From: an uncultured Woeseiaceae bacterium
GTDB lineage: Bacteria; Pseudomonadota; Gammaproteobacteria; Woeseiales; Woeseiaceae
Direction of reading: 5' to 3'
Length of the DNA: 8,415 nt
Assembly: GCA_947259435.1 (NCBI GenBank)
Contig: CAMYMP010000057.1
Span: forward strand, 1 to 8,415
The notes under the pieces are model-generated. The model worked only from the letters and a program-made list of their open reading frames with translations, was not told the origin of the DNA and searched no databases. How positions within the stretch are numbered: position 1 is the stretch's first letter; the number at the start of each line of letters is the position of its first letter. Of the stretch, positions 7,019 to 8,415 are shown one piece after another. A program made the translations under genes and the position numbers.

Positions 7019-7025
7019 TAAGGAG
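7019..7025 (+). promoter_or_regulatory. Ribosome binding site of the bactofilin gene
   Basis: TAAGGAG is followed by 9 nt and ATG 7035. A nearer ATG at 7030 is out of frame with the bactofilin domain and only 4 nt from the SD, so 7035 is chosen. Confidence 0.7.
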
Positions 7026-7034
7026 AATCATGAC

Positions 7035-7499
7035 ATGTTCGAGAAATCCAACCGCCAAGAGAATGCGTCAACAGCCGTTCAGCCAATGTCCTCGAACAGG
7101 ACCATGGCGATCAAGCCCGCTGATGTCGGGCAGCCCCCGTTAGCAAGTGCCCCTGAAACGAACGCCGCGCCAGAGTTGTCGAAAAAAAGCGCGACGGTTA
7201 TCGCATCAGACGTGATATTCAAGGGCGAACTGATTGCTGGCAACGATGTTGTGATTCATGGCGCGATTGAAGGCATGATTGCTCGGCATACGAATAATGT
7301 CATAGTGGGCAAAGAGGGCCGAGTCAAAGCCTTAATCCATGCGTCCTGTGTCAAGGTTCAGGGACAAGTTGACGGAGACATATACGGTGACGACCTTGTC
7401 GAGTTGATGGACGGCGCACGGGTTAATGGCAACATCTTTTGCCCGTGCATCAGGGTAGAAAAAGGCGCGAGGCTCAATGGCACGGTGAGCATGGCTTAG
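7035..7499 (+). CDS. Bactofilin (polymer-forming cytoskeletal protein, BacA/CcmA type)
   Basis: The 154-residue protein has a disordered, Ser/Ala/Pro-rich N-terminal tail (1-50) and a bactofilin domain (about 52-152), the usual arrangement. The domain shows the repeating right-handed beta-helix pattern: ATVIASDVIFKGELIAG, then VVIHGAIEG, VIVGKEGRVKALIHA, VKVQGQVDGDI, VELMDGARVNGNI and IRVEKGARLNGTV, with Gly/Asp at turns about every 16-18 residues. Bactofilins assemble without nucleotide into filaments at the inner membrane and act in cell shape, stalks or local peptidoglycan synthesis. No M23 peptidase, a frequent neighbour, is seen. Three cysteines are present (Cys105, and Cys136/Cys138 in FCPC), in strands that normally carry small hydrophobic residues. 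It converges with the methyltransferase gene, 78 nt apart. Confidence 0.92.
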   Translation: MFEKSNRQENASTAVQPMSSNRTMAIKPADVGQPPLASAPETNAAPELSKKSATVIASDVIFKGELIAGNDVVIHGAIEGMIARHTNNVIVGKEGRVKALIHASCVKVQGQVDGDIYGDDLVELMDGARVNGNIFCPCIRVEKGARLNGTVSMA

Positions 7500-7515
7500 C
7501 ACGCTCAACCGGAGC

Positions 7516-7551
7516 GGCGTAACAACCGACTGATAGTGGTTGATTATCGCC
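7516..7551. terminator. Imperfect hairpin between convergent genes, possible bidirectional terminator
   Basis: The sequence folds as GGCG-TAA-CAACC-(G)-ACT, loop GAT, then AGT-GGTTG-(A)-TTA-(T)-CGCC. That gives 15 base pairs with three single-base bulges. It lies 16 nt past the bactofilin stop and 26 nt past the methyltransferase stop on the other strand. There is no T-run on either side, so it is not a classic intrinsic terminator. It may stabilise 3' ends or act with Rho. Confidence 0.4.
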
Positions 7552-7577
7552 ACGCCGGCATCATGTGGATGGTCAGG

Positions 7578-8231
7578 TCATAGATCATCCATGATTCCGA
7601 AAACAATCTCGGATGGAAAGGTCAATTGGCTCAGGTACTCCCGCCGGGTCTGCCCGAAACCGCAGGCCTCCAGCTGCGGGAGCAGCGACACACTTCGACA
7701 CCCGCCGAGCAATGCGGGATTCAATCGGTAGATCCGCTCCCAGATGCCGTTATACCAGCGCTCGCCTTTAGTCATGTTGACCAGTGCCAGCCGCCCGCCC
7801 GGACGCAGCACTCGCCCGAACTCGGCGAGGACCGCAGGGAAATCCTGCTGCGGCAACAAATCGAACATGTAGTTATTGATGACAACGTCGAAACTGTCGT
7901 CGGGAAAATCGAGATCGTAAGCATCGCCAACCCTGAGGCGGTAGTTGCTCGTTCCTGATTTGGCTGCTTTTATTTGTGCCCGGACCAGCATCGCCTCGGT
8001 CAGATCGATGCCTTCGTTGCGGCCCGACGGATTGGCTGCCAGAATCCGCTCGAAAGCCAGTCCCGTTCCCACGGCCACCTCGAGCACGTCCTCACCGTTC
8101 TGGATAGCGGCAAGCTGCAGACAACGATCCCGGGCTTTGCCCTCCGTCAACCGGGCCCACAGGTCATAGGACGGGGCGATTTTCCGATAAACGTCTGCAA
8201 CCCGTCCCTTCTCGATTTGCGCGTCCAGCAT
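7578..8231 (-). CDS. UbiE-like class I SAM-dependent methyltransferase
   Basis: The 217-residue protein opens with VADVYRKIAPSYDLWARLTEGKAR (split as VADVYRKIAP, SYDLWARL), the pattern of UbiE/PmtA-type enzymes. Motif I is VLEVAVGTGL (49-58), followed by GIDLT (74-78) with the ribose-binding Asp76. VGDAYDLDFPDDSFDVVI (101-118) and RVLRPGGRLALVN (140-152) complete the SAM fold. The substrate could be a quinone precursor or a phospholipid such as phosphatidylethanolamine, since both groups look alike at this level. The absence of quinone-pathway neighbours argues mildly against a role as the housekeeping UbiE. It is clearly different from the methyltransferase at 6037-6657. The start at ATG 8231 is supported by GGGAG (8239-8243), 7 nt upstream. 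It begins 33 nt after the end of a gene on the same strand. Confidence 0.9.
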   Translation of the reverse strand: MLDAQIEKGRVADVYRKIAPSYDLWARLTEGKARDRCLQLAAIQNGEDVLEVAVGTGLAFERILAANPSGRNEGIDLTEAMLVRAQIKAAKSGTSNYRLRVGDAYDLDFPDDSFDVVINNYMFDLLPQQDFPAVLAEFGRVLRPGGRLALVNMTKGERWYNGIWERIYRLNPALLGGCRSVSLLPQLEACGFGQTRREYLSQLTFPSEIVFGIMDDL

Positions 8232-8264
8232 TTGTTTGCTCCCGCGGGCGTCTATGCTTGCAGA

Positions 8265-8415
8265 TTAGCAGCCAGATGCCGAACCATCTTCAGTCGGCTG
8301 CGGCACTTCGACCGGCGGCCCCGAAGGTAACTCGGGCGAGGGCTCCGGCAGTTCGACGGGTCCGCCGGGTGGAATATCGGGTGACTGTGGTTCCGGCGGC
8401 GCCTCGATCGGATTG
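8265..8415 (-). CDS. C-terminal proline-rich tail of a protein cut by the window edge
   Basis: On the minus strand a frame is open from the right edge to TAA at 8267-8265, giving 49 residues. It is dominated by Pro, Glu and Val/Ile in a PPEP-type pattern (PPEPQSPDIPPGGPVELPEP, then PSPELPSGPPVEVPQP) and ends EDGSASGC. This resembles the low-complexity proline-rich tails of small uncharacterised proteobacterial proteins. Function cannot be judged from the tail alone. It lies 33 nt upstream of the methyltransferase, on the same strand, so the two may share a transcript. The choice of this frame rests on its being open, its repeat phase being a multiple of three, and its position; a non-coding reading cannot be excluded. 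Confidence 0.5.
   Translation of the reverse strand, partial: NPIEAPPEPQSPDIPPGGPVELPEPSPELPSGPPVEVPQPTEDGSASGC
8296..8357 (-). repeat. Two-copy 17-bp direct repeat, 45-bp period, inside the proline-rich tail
   Basis: The 17-mers at 8341-8357 and 8296-8312 match at 15 of 17 positions (minus strand GTCGAACTGCCGGAGCC and GTCGAAGTGCCGCAGCC). The period of 45 nt is exactly 15 codons, giving VELPEP and VEVPQP in the protein. This points to internal duplication within a coding repeat. Confidence 0.6.

Larger units (their letters stand above)
6658..7034. other. Gene-free stretch between divergent methyltransferase and bactofilin genes
   Basis: These 377 nt lie between two divergent starts. I see no protein-like frame: the one short open frame (6804-6995, plus) has no SD and a composition unlike any family I know. 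The region holds one plausible plus-strand promoter (6718-6746), an A-tract at about 6919-6927, and the bactofilin ribosome site at its right end. An isolated TTGTCA at 6865-6870 is followed by TAATGT after 22 nt, too far to be a normal promoter. A minus-strand promoter for the five-gene run should also be here, but I could not pick one. Confidence 0.5.

Noticed and set aside
6992..7020. Promoter TTGAAA plus GAATAA just before the bactofilin
   Set aside because: The -10 match is poor, and transcription would start on top of or after the ribosome site.

Overview
This window is typical bacterial chromosome, moderately GC-rich, with dense genes, clear Shine-Dalgarno sites and a tRNA that encodes its own CCA end. 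The gene content (a LonB-type protease of the COG1067 kind, MarC, DUF899, bactofilin, proline-rich tail proteins) suggests a proteobacterium, most likely a gammaproteobacterium. That placement is inference from general family resemblance; nothing here fixes a genus.

Layout. (1) 1-230, minus: the N-terminal 76 residues of a P-loop ATPase that runs off the left edge. (2) 231-408: an AT-rich divergent intergenic region. (3) 409-3283, plus: a large Lon-like AAA protease (about 805 residues) with an intact Ser/Lys proteolytic dyad but a strongly degenerate Walker A site. It overlaps by 14 nt a 154-residue protein with a universal-stress-protein-like layout, so the two are probably translationally coupled. 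(4) 3359-3434, plus: tRNA-Ala with anticodon CGC. (5) 6657 down to 3495, minus: a five-gene run that looks like one operon. In transcription order it holds a class I SAM methyltransferase, a MarC-family membrane protein broken by a frameshift, a small three-helix membrane protein starting in an ATGA overlap with marC, a DUF899 thioredoxin-like CxxC protein, and a secreted lipoprotein of unknown role. (6) 6658-7034: a gene-free stretch with one plausible sigma70-type promoter. (7) 7035-7499, plus: a bactofilin. (8) 8415 down to 7578, minus: the proline-rich C-terminal tail of a gene cut by the right edge, then a second, UbiE-like methyltransferase. It converges on the bactofilin across a hairpin.

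How the parts may work together. The protease and its overlapping partner form the most obvious functional pair. The minus-strand run mixes membrane proteins, a thiol protein and a lipoprotein, which would fit an envelope or redox stress role, but that is inference. I did not find a CRISPR array, transposase, phage gene, toxin-antitoxin pair or recognisable defence system. The observations most worth following are the broken marC (with an SD-supported TTG start), the degenerate ATPase site of the Lon-like protease, and its overlapping partner gene.
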